A stretch of DNA of 40,459 bases from Actinophytocola sp036402745 (GTDB lineage: Bacteria; Actinomycetota; Actinomycetes; Mycobacteriales; Pseudonocardiaceae), in NCBI RefSeq assembly GCF_036402745.1, contig NZ_DASWSJ010000173.1:1-40459 (forward strand), written 5' to 3'. The translations under genes and the position numbers were made by a program. Each line of letters begins with the position of its first letter. The stretch's first letter is position 1. Below the pieces are notes generated by a model that did no database searches, was not told the origin of the DNA, and saw nothing but the letters and a program-made list of their open reading frames with translations. Below are positions 15,741 through 23,742 of the stretch, one piece after another.

Positions 15741-17879
15741 TTAAATCCCGGGGAGGCGGACTAGGGCGGTGGCGAGCATCGGCTTCATCGTGCGGCTGAA
15801 CTCCAGGTTCACGTGGTTCGCGTCGTAGTAGACGACCACGTTGCCCACCACCGCGTAGCAGTGGCGCCTGTCGCAGAAGTAGTTCGTCATGTCTACAAAG
15901 GACACGGCCGGGTTGCGGCTCGTCCGGGCGACCTCGGACAGGGGGTCCGGGGGTTGGGCCACCTTCCGGTCCACCGCGCACGCCTTCGGGTCGCCCGGGT
16001 TCAGGGTCACGCAGTCGCGGGCGCGGACCTCGCCGTTGAGCGGCGGGTCGGACACGACCACGACCCGAGCCCCCGCGTCGGTCCACCGCGCCCAGTACGG
16101 CTCGAGGCCGTCGCGGTACTGCTCGGTCTGGGTCCGTCCAGTGCCGTCGTCGGCGAACTCCTCGCGCGCGTAGAACGACACGAGCACGGCGGCCGGCTGG
16201 TCCTCGGCGATCACGTTGGCCATCCGGGCGTTCCAGTCCGTGCAGGCCTTCGTGCTCGACGCGGGCGCGGGGCCGTGATAGCCGGTGTAGGCGATGTCGG
16301 CGAACGGGCAGCCGCCGAGCACGGCGATCTTCAGCTTCCACTTGCGCTCGCGCGCGAGGTCGAACACCGGGCCCTGCCACTGCTGGGCATGCGAGTCACC
16401 GATGAGCCACACCACCTGCGCATCCGGCGCGCCGCCGCTGAAGTCGCACAGCGAGCTGGTCTGCTTGTCGCCCACCTTGTACTGGTCGAGCATCGTGCAC
16501 TCGGGGCTCAGGTGCCAGTACTCGTTGGCCGGGCCCATCTCGACGATCTGCGCGGGGCCGAGCGGGTCCCGGCAGCCGTACTCGGCCACCATCGCCCCGG
16601 CGCCGCGGCACGACCCCGCCGCGCGAGCCGCCGCCAGCGCGTCCCGCTCGGCCTGGGCGACGTGCCGGCCGTAGGTCCAGTTCAGCCCGTACGCCACCGC
16701 GCTGACCGCGACGAGCCCGGCGACCATGGCGGTGAACGTGAGCACGGTGCTGCGAGTCAGCGGCTTCCACGACATGCCGCGGTCCTCGACCACCACCTTC
16801 GACAGGAACGCCAGCACGACCGACGCGCCGAGGACGGCCAGCAGGTACGGCGTGGTCATCTGGCCGGCGCTCAGCAGCTCGCTCAGCGCGAACGGGGCGA
16901 GGATGATCAGCGGCCAGTGCCACAGGTACAGCGAGTAGCTGATGTTGCCGAGGAACTGCACCGGCCGGGACGCGGTGACCGCCGTGTGCCACTGCCGGCC
17001 CGGTCCGGACGCGATGACGAGCGCGGTGCCCACCGTCGGGACGAGGGCGAGGAAGCCGGGGAACGGCGTGTGGTGGTCGTACATGATCGCCGACCCGATG
17101 ATCATGGCGAAGCCGGCGAACGAGGCGATCCCCGCGGCGACCCGCGGGAGCGCGAGCCGCGACCCGGCCAGCGCGACGAGCGCACCGAGAGCGAACTCCC
17201 ACACCCGAACGGGAGTGACGAAGTAGGCCTCATTGGGTGACGCCTGCGTGAAGTACACACTGAACGCGAGCGACGCGGCGCCGACGACCGCGATCCCGAC
17301 GACCTGCGCCCGCCGCCGCCGGATGACGAACAGCAGGAGCAGCAGCAACGGCCAGAAGAGGTAGAACTGCTCCTCCACCGAGAGCGACCAGTAGTGCTGC
17401 ACGGGACTGGCGGCCGCGTCGGCGGCGGAGTAGTCCACGGACTTGGCGGCGAGCAGCCAGTTCTCCCAGTACAGCCCGCTGGCGAACGCCTCCTGCGCGG
17501 TGGCCGCCCAGCGTGGGTAGGGCAGCAGCAGGTAGGCCGCGACGAGGGTGAACCCGAGCACGAGGAAGGCCGCGGGGAGCAGCCGGCGGATGCGGCGCGC
17601 GTAGAACCGGCCGAGCCGGACCCGCCCGGTGCTGACGATCTCCCGGTCGAGGTGCGAGCTGATCAGGAACCCGGAGATGACGAAGAAGACGTCGACGCCG
17701 ACGTACCCGCCGGTGAGCCAGCCGGGCCAGAGATGGTTGAGCACCACCGCAAGCACGGCGACGGCGCGCAGCGCCTGCACGTCGGTCCGGAACCCCCGGG
17801 ACGGGGCCGCCCCCTCAGCCGCCGAGGCGACAGACCCACGTCGCTTCTCGATGACCATGTCCACCTTGCCGACCCCCAC
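15741..17879 (-). CDS. Membrane acyltransferase with SGNH domain (OafA/YrhL type)
   Basis: This is a 712-residue protein. The N-terminal acyltransferase-3 domain (about 28-400, 10-11 helices) begins DVQALRAVAVLAVVLNHLWPGWLTGGYVGVD and holds FFVISGFLI, GRFYARRIRRLLPA and YWSLSVEEQFYLFWP. After a linker, an extracytoplasmic SGNH hydrolase-fold domain (about 470-710) has GDSHAQQW (catalytic Ser block, about 493) and DANHVN (Asp/His, about 685). These proteins move acetyl or other acyl groups onto extracellular polysaccharide or cell-wall sugars. The start is uncertain: GTG at 17879 or ATG at 17858; neither has a strong ribosome site. It appears monocistronic, with no glycan gene beside it. Confidence 0.93.
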   Translation of the reverse strand: MGVGKVDMVIEKRRGSVASAAEGAAPSRGFRTDVQALRAVAVLAVVLNHLWPGWLTGGYVGVDVFFVISGFLISSHLDREIVSTGRVRLGRFYARRIRRLLPAAFLVLGFTLVAAYLLLPYPRWAATAQEAFASGLYWENWLLAAKSVDYSAADAAASPVQHYWSLSVEEQFYLFWPLLLLLLFVIRRRRAQVVGIAVVGAASLAFSVYFTQASPNEAYFVTPVRVWEFALGALVALAGSRLALPRVAAGIASFAGFAMIIGSAIMYDHHTPFPGFLALVPTVGTALVIASGPGRQWHTAVTASRPVQFLGNISYSLYLWHWPLIILAPFALSELLSAGQMTTPYLLAVLGASVVLAFLSKVVVEDRGMSWKPLTRSTVLTFTAMVAGLVAVSAVAYGLNWTYGRHVAQAERDALAAARAAGSCRGAGAMVAEYGCRDPLGPAQIVEMGPANEYWHLSPECTMLDQYKVGDKQTSSLCDFSGGAPDAQVVWLIGDSHAQQWQGPVFDLARERKWKLKIAVLGGCPFADIAYTGYHGPAPASSTKACTDWNARMANVIAEDQPAAVLVSFYAREEFADDGTGRTQTEQYRDGLEPYWARWTDAGARVVVVSDPPLNGEVRARDCVTLNPGDPKACAVDRKVAQPPDPLSEVARTSRNPAVSFVDMTNYFCDRRHCYAVVGNVVVYYDANHVNLEFSRTMKPMLATALVRLPGI

Positions 17880-18044
17880 GTATCACCCGAGTGGCGTACC
17901 CCCGACCGGGCACCATACCTGACCAGATCGAGCACCCGAGAACGCACCAGGGACGTGCACGTCTGCCCGTGGCCGCCGCGTCATCGGCCGCCACGCCAGG
18001 CACCGGACGGGTGCGTCACTCAGGTCGCGCGGTGAAGGTGTTGA

Positions 18045-18206
18045 GGAACGAGGTCCATCCGGCCGACGGCAAGCCCGCACCTCGCGCAGACGTTGCGGGG
18101 CAAGGGAACCGACGTCCGGACCGTCGACGTGCCGTGCGGTCACCTCGTCGCCGAGGAGCAGCCGGACGTGGTGGTGCGGGCGGTGACGGACCTGATCGGC
18201 CAGGGC
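18045..18206 (+). pseudogene. Remnant of an alpha/beta hydrolase C-terminus
   Basis: In one plus-strand frame the sequence reads SPHLAQTLRGKGTDVRTVDV, then PCGHLVAEEQPDVVVRAVTDLI. This is the typical end of an alpha/beta hydrolase: the last core strand, the catalytic His in GHLVAEEQP, and the final helix. A stop (18042-18044) lies directly upstream, no start or nucleophile region is present, and downstream the frame runs without a stop into the hairpin at 18210. Only about 50 residues remain, where the family needs about 280. It reads as a deletion remnant. Confidence 0.5.
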
Positions 18207-18209
18207 CGA

Positions 18210-18248
18210 CACCGGCCGGCCGGGCGCTGGGGGCCCGGCCGGCCGGTG
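18210..18248 (-). terminator. 16-bp perfect GC hairpin after the Tat isomerase gene
   Basis: Arms CACCGGCCGGCCGGGC (18210-18225) and GCCCGGCCGGCCGGTG (18233-18248) pair without mismatch around a 7-nt loop. It begins 8 nt past the stop at 18256. There is no U tract, which is common for actinomycete hairpin terminators. Confidence 0.65.
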
Positions 18249-18255
18249 ACCCCGG

Positions 18256-19410
18256 TCAGCCGCGCAAGCGGGCCAGCGCCGCGTAGCTCTCCGCGGCGTA
18301 TTCCAGGGACTGCGCGGGGTGCGCGGCGTCGCCTGGGGCGTTGTCCTGTTCGTACATCGGGTTGTGGTAGCCCCGGGCACCCATGTTCTTGAAGAAGTGC
18401 TGGTAGTCGATGTCGCCCTCGCCGAAGGGCACCATGTCGTAGCCGTCGGGGGTGGCCGTGTTCGAGTCGCCGTCCTTCGCGTGGAAGAGCGGGAAGCGCT
18501 TCGTCTGCTTCTGCACCACGGCCAGCGGGTTGAAGATGTCGGTCTGCACCGAGCCGTCGGGCGCGGTGTAGGTCTTGTGCCGGTACTGCGCGACGTGCGC
18601 CCAGTAGATGTCCATCTCCAGCCACACCGTCTTCGGGTCGCTGATCTTCAGGAAGTACTCGAGCTTGCGGATGCCCGACGACCGGGTCGGCCGGCCCTGC
18701 GCGTCCAGCGGGCCACTGTCGAGCAGGAAGTCGTACGCGTCGTGGTGGTTGTGGGTGTAGAGCTTGATCCCCTCACCCGCGGCGATCGTGCCCATCGCGT
18801 TCCACTTGTCCGCGGCGACGTCCCAGTCGGCCTTGTACGGGCTGCCCGTCGGGTCGCCGCCGGTGCCCATGTGGCCCATGCCGAGGATGTTCGCGATCTC
18901 CAGCTGGCGCTTGAACTCGTCGCGGTCGGGGGTGCTCAGCGGCCACGACGGCGGGATGAAGCCGTGGTTGCCCTGCGCCACGAGGCCGTTGTCGTCGAGC
19001 CAGCGGCGCAGCATGCGCGCACCCGCGACGGTGTTGAGGTTGGCCCCGCCCGGCGCGTTCGCGTGCTGGTTGTAGCCGGCGAACTCGACCTGCCGGTAGC
19101 CGATCTTGCCCAGCTCCTTGAACACCTCGCGGAAGCCGGAGGGCAGGGTGGTCGACAGCGGGTCGCGGCCTGTCGCGTCCCGCACGGTGTAGAGGATGAT
19201 CCCGCGCTTCGCCGGCGACACCAGCACGCCCTTGGAACCGGCCGCACCGGCCGTCGCGGCGGGCGCGGCCTGGGCCAGCGGAGCCGTTGCCGAGAGGGCC
19301 GCGGCGGCGGCGACACCGGTGGTGGCGGCGCCGAGGAACTTGCGCCTGCTCAGGCCCAGTCTGCGTTGCAGGGTCTCCGCAGGTTCGACGTCTCTGTCGT
19401 ACTCGCTCAT
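18256..19410 (-). CDS. Tat-exported sugar phosphate isomerase/epimerase-like TIM-barrel protein
   Basis: This is a 384-residue protein. The N-terminus has a twin-arginine signal: LSRRKFLGAATTGVAAAAALSATAPLAQA, with cleavage near residue 48. The mature part is an AP-endonuclease-2/xylose-isomerase-type TIM barrel. Putative metal ligands lie in KLYTHNHHDAYDF, VWLEMDIYWAHVA and FHAKDGD. Related secreted proteins occur with ThuA-type proteins in sugar-oxidation loci; a 3-keto-sugar or polyol substrate is an inference. ATG at 19410 was chosen over TTG at 19413 because AGGAG is 4-5 nt upstream. It is divergent from a ROK regulator, with a palindrome over its promoter. Confidence 0.85.
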   Translation of the reverse strand: MSEYDRDVEPAETLQRRLGLSRRKFLGAATTGVAAAAALSATAPLAQAAPAATAGAAGSKGVLVSPAKRGIILYTVRDATGRDPLSTTLPSGFREVFKELGKIGYRQVEFAGYNQHANAPGGANLNTVAGARMLRRWLDDNGLVAQGNHGFIPPSWPLSTPDRDEFKRQLEIANILGMGHMGTGGDPTGSPYKADWDVAADKWNAMGTIAAGEGIKLYTHNHHDAYDFLLDSGPLDAQGRPTRSSGIRKLEYFLKISDPKTVWLEMDIYWAHVAQYRHKTYTAPDGSVQTDIFNPLAVVQKQTKRFPLFHAKDGDSNTATPDGYDMVPFGEGDIDYQHFFKNMGARGYHNPMYEQDNAPGDAAHPAQSLEYAAESYAALARLRG

Positions 19411-19456
19411 CAAACTCCTACCTTCTCGCGATCGGAGTGCCCCCGAGCCCCGAACG

Positions 19457-19496
19457 ACAGTAAGGCGACTTTTGCGCGGTCGTCAAGCAAAAGACG
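19457..19496 (-). promoter_or_regulatory. Promoter of the Tat isomerase with overlapping ROK-type palindrome
   Basis: On the minus strand TTGACG (19486-19481), 18 bp and TACTGT (19462-19457) make a near-consensus promoter. The palindrome CTTTTGC (19469-19475), N11, GCAAAAG (19487-19493), extended by flanking CG with one mismatch, covers the spacer and -35. AT-rich palindromes of this kind are typical ROK/NagC operators, and a ROK gene is divergent at 19577. Repression by that ROK protein is inferred. Confidence 0.65.
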
Positions 19497-19576
19497 GAGG
19501 ACAAACATACAAAATCGGGCACCTTCTAGACTGAAGGGGCGAAGATGGCCGAGAGTGACCGCGGAGGTTACGGAGC

Positions 19577-20764
19577 ATGCCGGCAGATCGGGCGTTTCCG
19601 GACGGCCTCGCGGCGGGTCGCGGCGAGGTCTTCCAACTGCTGCGCGACGGCCGCCCGCGCACCCGGGCCGAGCTCTCGGCCGAGACCGGGCTCGCCCGCT
19701 CGACCATCGCCGAGCGCATCGAAACCCTGCTGGCGTCGGGACTTCTGCGGTCCGCGGACAAGGCCGGCTCCACCGGCGGCCGGCCGCCCACGATGTTCAC
19801 GTTCAACCCCGCGGCCCGCGTCGTCCTGGCGGCCGACATCGGCGCCACGCACGCCAAGGTGGCGCTCACCGACCTGACCTCGGACGTGCTCGCCGAGCAG
19901 GAGACGAAGGTCGACCTGGCGATCGGGCCGGAGGCGGTGCTCGGCTACGTGGCCGAGGCCGGGCAGGAGCTGCTCGACCAGACCGGCCGGTCCGCGCGCG
20001 ACCTGCTGGGCGTCGGGGTGGGCCTGCCGGGACCGGTGGAGCACTCGACCGGCCGGCCGGTGATCCCGCCGATCATGCCGGGCTGGGACGGGTTCGACGT
20101 CAAGGCGCACCTGCACGAGCGGCTCGGCGTCCTCACCCTCGTCGACAACGACGTGAACCTCATGGCGCTCGGCGAGCACAAGACCCACTGGCCGGACGCG
20201 CCGAACATGATGTTCGTCAAGGTCGCGACCGGCATCGGCAGCGGCCTCATCAGCGACGGCCGGCTGCACCGCGGCTCCCGCGGGTCCGCGGGCGACATGG
20301 GCCACGTGCAGGTCCCGCACGGGGTGGAGGTCCCCTGCCGCTGCGGCAACCTCGGCTGCCTCGAGGCGGTGGCGAGCGGCGCCGCGATCGCCGCCCGCCT
20401 CACCGCGGCGGGCATCCCCGCGCTGACGAGCTCGGACGTCGTGGCGCTGGCCCGCTCCGGCTCGGTGGACGCGGTGCAGCAGATCCGCCAGGCCGGCCGC
20501 GACATCGGCGAGGTCCTCGCCACCGCGGTGAGCCTGTTCAACCCGTCGGTCATCGTGGTCGGCGGCTCGCTCTCCCAGGCGGGCGAACACCTGATCGCCG
20601 GCGTGCGCGAGGTCGTCTACCGCCGCTCGCTGCCCCTCGCGACGACGGAGCTGCGGATCGTCCGGTCCCGTGCGGGAAACCGGGCGGGCGTGATCGGCGC
20701 GGCGACCATGGTCATCGACCACGCCCTGTCCCCCTTCGAGCTGGACGCCCTGCTCGACCGCTGA
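19577..20764 (+). CDS. ROK-family transcriptional regulator
   Basis: This 395-residue protein has an N-terminal MarR-like winged helix (about 16-58: VFQLLRDGRPRTRAELSAET, then GLARSTIAERIETLLASGLL). An ASKHA sugar-kinase-like ROK domain follows, with phosphate loop DIGATHAKVALTD, VGVGLPGPV, sugar-site VDNDVNLMALGEH and the zinc motif CRCGNLGCLE. The intact kinase-like core suggests a bound sugar or sugar-phosphate effector. ATG at 19577 follows GGAGG at 9 nt. A -10-like TAGACT lies at 19527-19532. It is divergent from the Tat isomerase, which it probably represses in the absence of sugar. A kinase activity is unlikely given the DNA-binding domain. Confidence 0.93.
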   Translation: MPADRAFPDGLAAGRGEVFQLLRDGRPRTRAELSAETGLARSTIAERIETLLASGLLRSADKAGSTGGRPPTMFTFNPAARVVLAADIGATHAKVALTDLTSDVLAEQETKVDLAIGPEAVLGYVAEAGQELLDQTGRSARDLLGVGVGLPGPVEHSTGRPVIPPIMPGWDGFDVKAHLHERLGVLTLVDNDVNLMALGEHKTHWPDAPNMMFVKVATGIGSGLISDGRLHRGSRGSAGDMGHVQVPHGVEVPCRCGNLGCLEAVASGAAIAARLTAAGIPALTSSDVVALARSGSVDAVQQIRQAGRDIGEVLATAVSLFNPSVIVVGGSLSQAGEHLIAGVREVVYRRSLPLATTELRIVRSRAGNRAGVIGAATMVIDHALSPFELDALLDR

Positions 20765-21053
20765 CCCACCCGCATGGTCCGACCGTGGTGGTCGAGCCGG
20801 TCGCGCACGTCCGGGCGGGAACATCTGGGCGGGGGGCGTGGTTGTAGCGGATGGTCGGTGCGGTCCGTGTCCCCCGGGCCTCACCTATTGCCGTCACGGA
20901 ATACCGTTTGGCTGGAGCCGTGTTCGTGCCTTTTCGCCGAGAGGCGACCGCCGCGCCGACCCCTCAAATTTTCTGTGCGCCTGTCACGCAAGTGCCTGTC
21001 CCGTCGCGTCTTCCCTTCGGCCGGGGGCGCGACGCGGTGGTAGAACGGCTGGC

Positions 21054-21926
21054 ATGACGATGAAGGTGGCGTTGCTCGGCACGGGGCTGATGGGCGCGGG
21101 GATGGCCCGCAGCCTGGTCCGCGCCGGGCTCGAGGTGACCGTGTGGAACCGCACCGCCGACAAGGCCCGCCCGCTCGCCGAGGACGGCGCCGAGGTCGCG
21201 GACGACCCGGCGGCCGCGGTCGCCGGCGCGGAGGTCGTGCTCACCATGCTCTTCGACGCCGACGCGGTCACCGAGGTGATGGCCGCCGTGCTGCCGGCGT
21301 GCGAGCCGGACGCCGTGTGGGTGCAGTCGGGCACCGTCGGGATCGAGGCCGCCGAGGCGCTGGCCGAGCTCGCCGCGCGACACGGCATCGGGTTCGTCGA
21401 CGCGCCGGTGCTGGGCACCCGCCAGCCCGCCGAGCAGGGCAAGCTCACCGTGCTGGCGGCCGCGCCGGTAGCGCTGCGCGAGCGGGTGGCACCCGTGCTG
21501 GACGCGGTCGGCGCGCGGACCGTGTGGGTCGGCGAGCGCCCGGGTGACGGCCACCGGCTCAAGCTCGTCGCCAACGCCTGGATCCTGTCGATCACCGCGG
21601 CGACGGCACAGAGCATCGCCCTGGCCGAGCGGCTGGGCCTGGACCCGCAGCGGTTCCTCGAGGTGATCGCGGGCGGCCCGGCGGACAGCGCCTACGCCCA
21701 GCTGAAGGGCAGGAACATGATCGCGGGCGACTTCTCCCCCGCGTTCACCCTCGGCGGCGCGCTCAAGGACGCCGAGCTGATCCTGGCCGCCATGCGCGAC
21801 GCCGGCGTCGACGACCGGCTGATGCGGGCCGTCCACGCCCAGTTCCAGGCCGCCGCCGAGGCCGGCGACACCGACGAGGACATGGCTTCCGTCATCCGCG
21901 TCACGGCCAACCCGTCCGCCACCTGA
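21054..21926 (+). CDS. NAD(P)-dependent beta-hydroxyacid dehydrogenase family protein
   Basis: This is a 290-residue protein of the 3-hydroxyisobutyrate/6-phosphogluconate dehydrogenase family. The N-terminal Rossmann fold has LGTGLMGAGMARSLVRAG and VWNRTADKARPLAEDGA, where Asn-Arg after the strand suggests NADPH preference. The middle has VDAPVLGTRQPAEQGKL. The C-terminal helical domain has the catalytic Lys in HRLKLVANAWIL. The last part, ILAAMRDAGVDDRLM, ends in the usual acidic tail. Substrate is not known. The in-frame start at 20838 is rejected because it adds 72 non-family residues. TAGAAC (21041-21046) sits 7 nt before the ATG and no ribosome site is seen. Confidence 0.9.
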   Translation: MTMKVALLGTGLMGAGMARSLVRAGLEVTVWNRTADKARPLAEDGAEVADDPAAAVAGAEVVLTMLFDADAVTEVMAAVLPACEPDAVWVQSGTVGIEAAEALAELAARHGIGFVDAPVLGTRQPAEQGKLTVLAAAPVALRERVAPVLDAVGARTVWVGERPGDGHRLKLVANAWILSITAATAQSIALAERLGLDPQRFLEVIAGGPADSAYAQLKGRNMIAGDFSPAFTLGGALKDAELILAAMRDAGVDDRLMRAVHAQFQAAAEAGDTDEDMASVIRVTANPSAT

Positions 21927-21957
21927 CGAGCCCGCGCGCCAGGTGGGTGCTCGGCGG

Positions 21958-21972
21958 TACTGTGCCGTGCTG
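21958..21972 (+). promoter_or_regulatory. -10 box before the first STAS gene
   Basis: TACTGT (21958-21963) precedes the GTG at 21972 by 8 nt and no ribosome site is present. The same layout recurs before the kinase gene (GACAAT 22497-22502, 6 nt) and the second STAS gene (GATGAT 23062-23067, 6 nt). Confidence 0.4.
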
Positions 21973-22400
21973 TGAAGCCAGCCAGTGACGAGCGAACACC
22001 CAACTGTGGCGGGCACTTCGCGGAGCACCCGGACCGCGAGCAGCTCATCACGATCCGGTCCACCGATCGGGACGACGCGGTCGTCATCCATGTCGAGGGC
22101 GACGTCGACGGCCTGACCGCGGGGCGGCTGGCCACAGCCATCGCGGAGGCGTTCGACCGGCTCGGCGGGCGGCCGCTCGTCGTCGACCTCAGCAAGGTGG
22201 GGTTCCTCGGCTCCACCGGGCTGCGCACGCTGCGCGACAGCGCCACCGAGGCCGCGCGCAACCACGACATCCGCCAGCTGCGCATCGTCGTCGACGAGAC
22301 GCGGCCGGTCATCCGGCCCATCGAGATCGTCGGGCTCGACCAGGTCCTCGAGCTGTTCCACACGGTCGAGGACGCCATCGCCAGCGGCGATCTGCACTAA
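21972..22400 (+). CDS. STAS-domain anti-sigma factor antagonist
   Basis: This 142-residue protein has an about 25-residue N-terminal extension and a STAS domain (about 26-138). The phospho-acceptor loop is VVDLSKVGFLGSTGLRTL; Ser81 lies where SpoIIAA/RsbV-type proteins are phosphorylated. The family's preceding Asp is Gly here. By family knowledge it binds an anti-sigma kinase when unphosphorylated, freeing a sigma factor. The likely kinase is the HATPase protein encoded next (22509), and a second STAS gene follows at 23074. Start GTG at 21972 is supported by a -10 box 8 nt upstream. Confidence 0.9.
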   Translation: MKPASDERTPNCGGHFAEHPDREQLITIRSTDRDDAVVIHVEGDVDGLTAGRLATAIAEAFDRLGGRPLVVDLSKVGFLGSTGLRTLRDSATEAARNHDIRQLRIVVDETRPVIRPIEIVGLDQVLELFHTVEDAIASGDLH

Positions 22401-22425
22401 TGCCGCGTCCGGGAGGTCCCGGCAC

Positions 22426-22455
22426 GTTTGTCGGCGGCCCAGCCGCCCGACAAAC
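22426..22455 (+). terminator. Hairpin between STAS and kinase genes
   Basis: GTTTGTCGG (22426-22434) pairs with CCGACAAAC (22447-22455), and the stem continues inward with CGG/CCG after one bulge. It begins 26 nt after the STAS stop. It suggests the STAS and kinase genes are separate transcripts, in line with the -10 box before 22509. Confidence 0.5.
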
Positions 22456-22508
22456 GCCCCGGTCCCCCTGGACACGGCACCAGTCCGCGAAGTTGGGACA
22501 ATAGGACA

Positions 22509-23030
22509 GTGCCTCCGGACTCGGACCAGGACAAACGCCAGCAGCCGCACGGCACGGCGCGTCCCGAGCCTGTGGAGACCGCGCCCGCGACGGTCGAGTT
22601 CGCCCTCGCCGCCGACTGGGTCTCCCCCTCGGTCGCCCGCGACCGGGTCAGATCCTGGCTGCGTGCCCACCGGTGGTCGCCGTCGCACACCGACGACCTC
22701 GTCCTCGCCATCAACGAGGCCGTCAGCAACAGCATCGAGCACGGCTACGGCCTCGTCCCCCTGGACGGCGCGCAGCCCGCCCGGACCGACGGCGCGGTCG
22801 TCGAGGTCCGCGGGCGGCTCGTCACCGACCCGGACGGCAGCCGGCGCGTCGAGTTCACGGTGCGCGACCAGGGCCGCTGGCTGGCCCCGAGCACCGGGGC
22901 GACCAGCCGCGGCCACGGCGTCCGCCTCATGCGGGCGTGCGTGGACAACGTGACGATCGACCACGGCAGGCACGGCACCACCGTGGTGCTCCACAGCCGG
23001 CCGATGCCCCCGCCGCTGCGGTCGGTCTGA
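22509..23030 (+). CDS. Anti-sigma regulatory serine kinase (HATPase_c_2, RsbW-like)
   Basis: This 173-residue protein has a disordered N-terminus and a GHKL ATPase domain. The N-box is DDLVLAINEAVSNSIEHGYG, with Glu and Asn for Mg-ATP. The G1 box is VRDQGRW and the G2-like region is SRGHGVRLMRACVDN, followed by HGTTVVL. RsbW-type proteins bind a sigma factor and phosphorylate a STAS antagonist; two STAS genes flank this one. No sigma gene is adjacent, so the target sigma factor lies elsewhere. GTG at 22509 is chosen because GACAAT ends 6 nt upstream; the ATG at 22428 would add 27 low-complexity residues and cross the hairpin. Confidence 0.88.
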   Translation: MPPDSDQDKRQQPHGTARPEPVETAPATVEFALAADWVSPSVARDRVRSWLRAHRWSPSHTDDLVLAINEAVSNSIEHGYGLVPLDGAQPARTDGAVVEVRGRLVTDPDGSRRVEFTVRDQGRWLAPSTGATSRGHGVRLMRACVDNVTIDHGRHGTTVVLHSRPMPPPLRSV

Positions 23031-23073
23031 TCGGCGGTGTGCGGCTCGCCGGACCGGGGTGGATGATGAGGCC

Positions 23074-23454
23074 ATGTCTCGCGACCCGCTCGCTCCGGAC
23101 GCCGTACCCGGCTCCGATCCCTTCGGCGTCACGGTGAACGTCGAGCACCGCGCCGGCGCGGTGGTGCTGCGGGTGGGCGGCGAGCTGGACATGCTCACCA
23201 CCCCGAAGCTGCAGGCGTCGATCGCCGACGCGCTGCTCGACCAGCCCGCGGTCCTCGTGCTCGACCTCGCCAAGGTCACCTTCCTCGCCTCGAGCGCGAT
23301 GGCGGCCATCGTCGAGGCGCACCAGGCCGGCGCCGACCGGACGGCCGTGCGCGTCGTGGCCGGCGGCCGGGAGACCGCGCGCCCGCTGGAGGTGGCCGGT
23401 CTCGACGGCTACCTCTCCGTGCACCCCACCCTGGACGCCGCACTCGCCACCTGA
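23074..23454 (+). CDS. Second STAS-domain anti-sigma factor antagonist
   Basis: This 126-residue STAS protein shows the order NVEHRAGAVVLRVGGELDM, LVLDLAKVTFLASSAMAAI and VAGGRETARPLEVAGLD. The candidate phospho-acceptor pair is Ser73-Ser74, but the usual D-S-[ST]-G-L loop reads A-S-S-A-M, lacking both Asp and Gly. It may be phosphorylated poorly, or act as a constitutive antagonist or decoy; that is inference. ATG at 23074 was chosen over 23059 because GATGAT ends 6 nt upstream, matching its neighbours. It follows the kinase gene by 43 bp. Confidence 0.88.
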   Translation: MSRDPLAPDAVPGSDPFGVTVNVEHRAGAVVLRVGGELDMLTTPKLQASIADALLDQPAVLVLDLAKVTFLASSAMAAIVEAHQAGADRTAVRVVAGGRETARPLEVAGLDGYLSVHPTLDAALAT

Positions 23455-23742
23455 GCCGTTCGGCCCGTACCCGGAGGCTGCTGGCGCCGACCCCGCCGCA
23501 CGCCGACCCGGACCGGCCGGTGCCGGGGTAGCGTTGAGCCAACGGGCCGGCCGGTGGCTGCGCGCACGCCGGGCCGTGAGGTGGCCGGTGTGGTCGCGGC
23601 CTCGGCCTTCAGAAGCGTAGGGTCAGCATTCCGGTTACCGTCTCTCTTCGCAGCCACGGCCTTCTCTTGCGCCGGAGGACCACCGACAACCAGCTCCATA
23701 CCTCGTTCCTGGCGCCGGTATGGCGGAAGTAGGGGTGCCCTC

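Noticed and set aside
20765..21053. Possible gene or terminator in the gap before the dehydrogenase
   Set aside because: Only small imperfect hairpins (such as TCGCC-GAGA-GGCGA near 20936) and no coding pattern.
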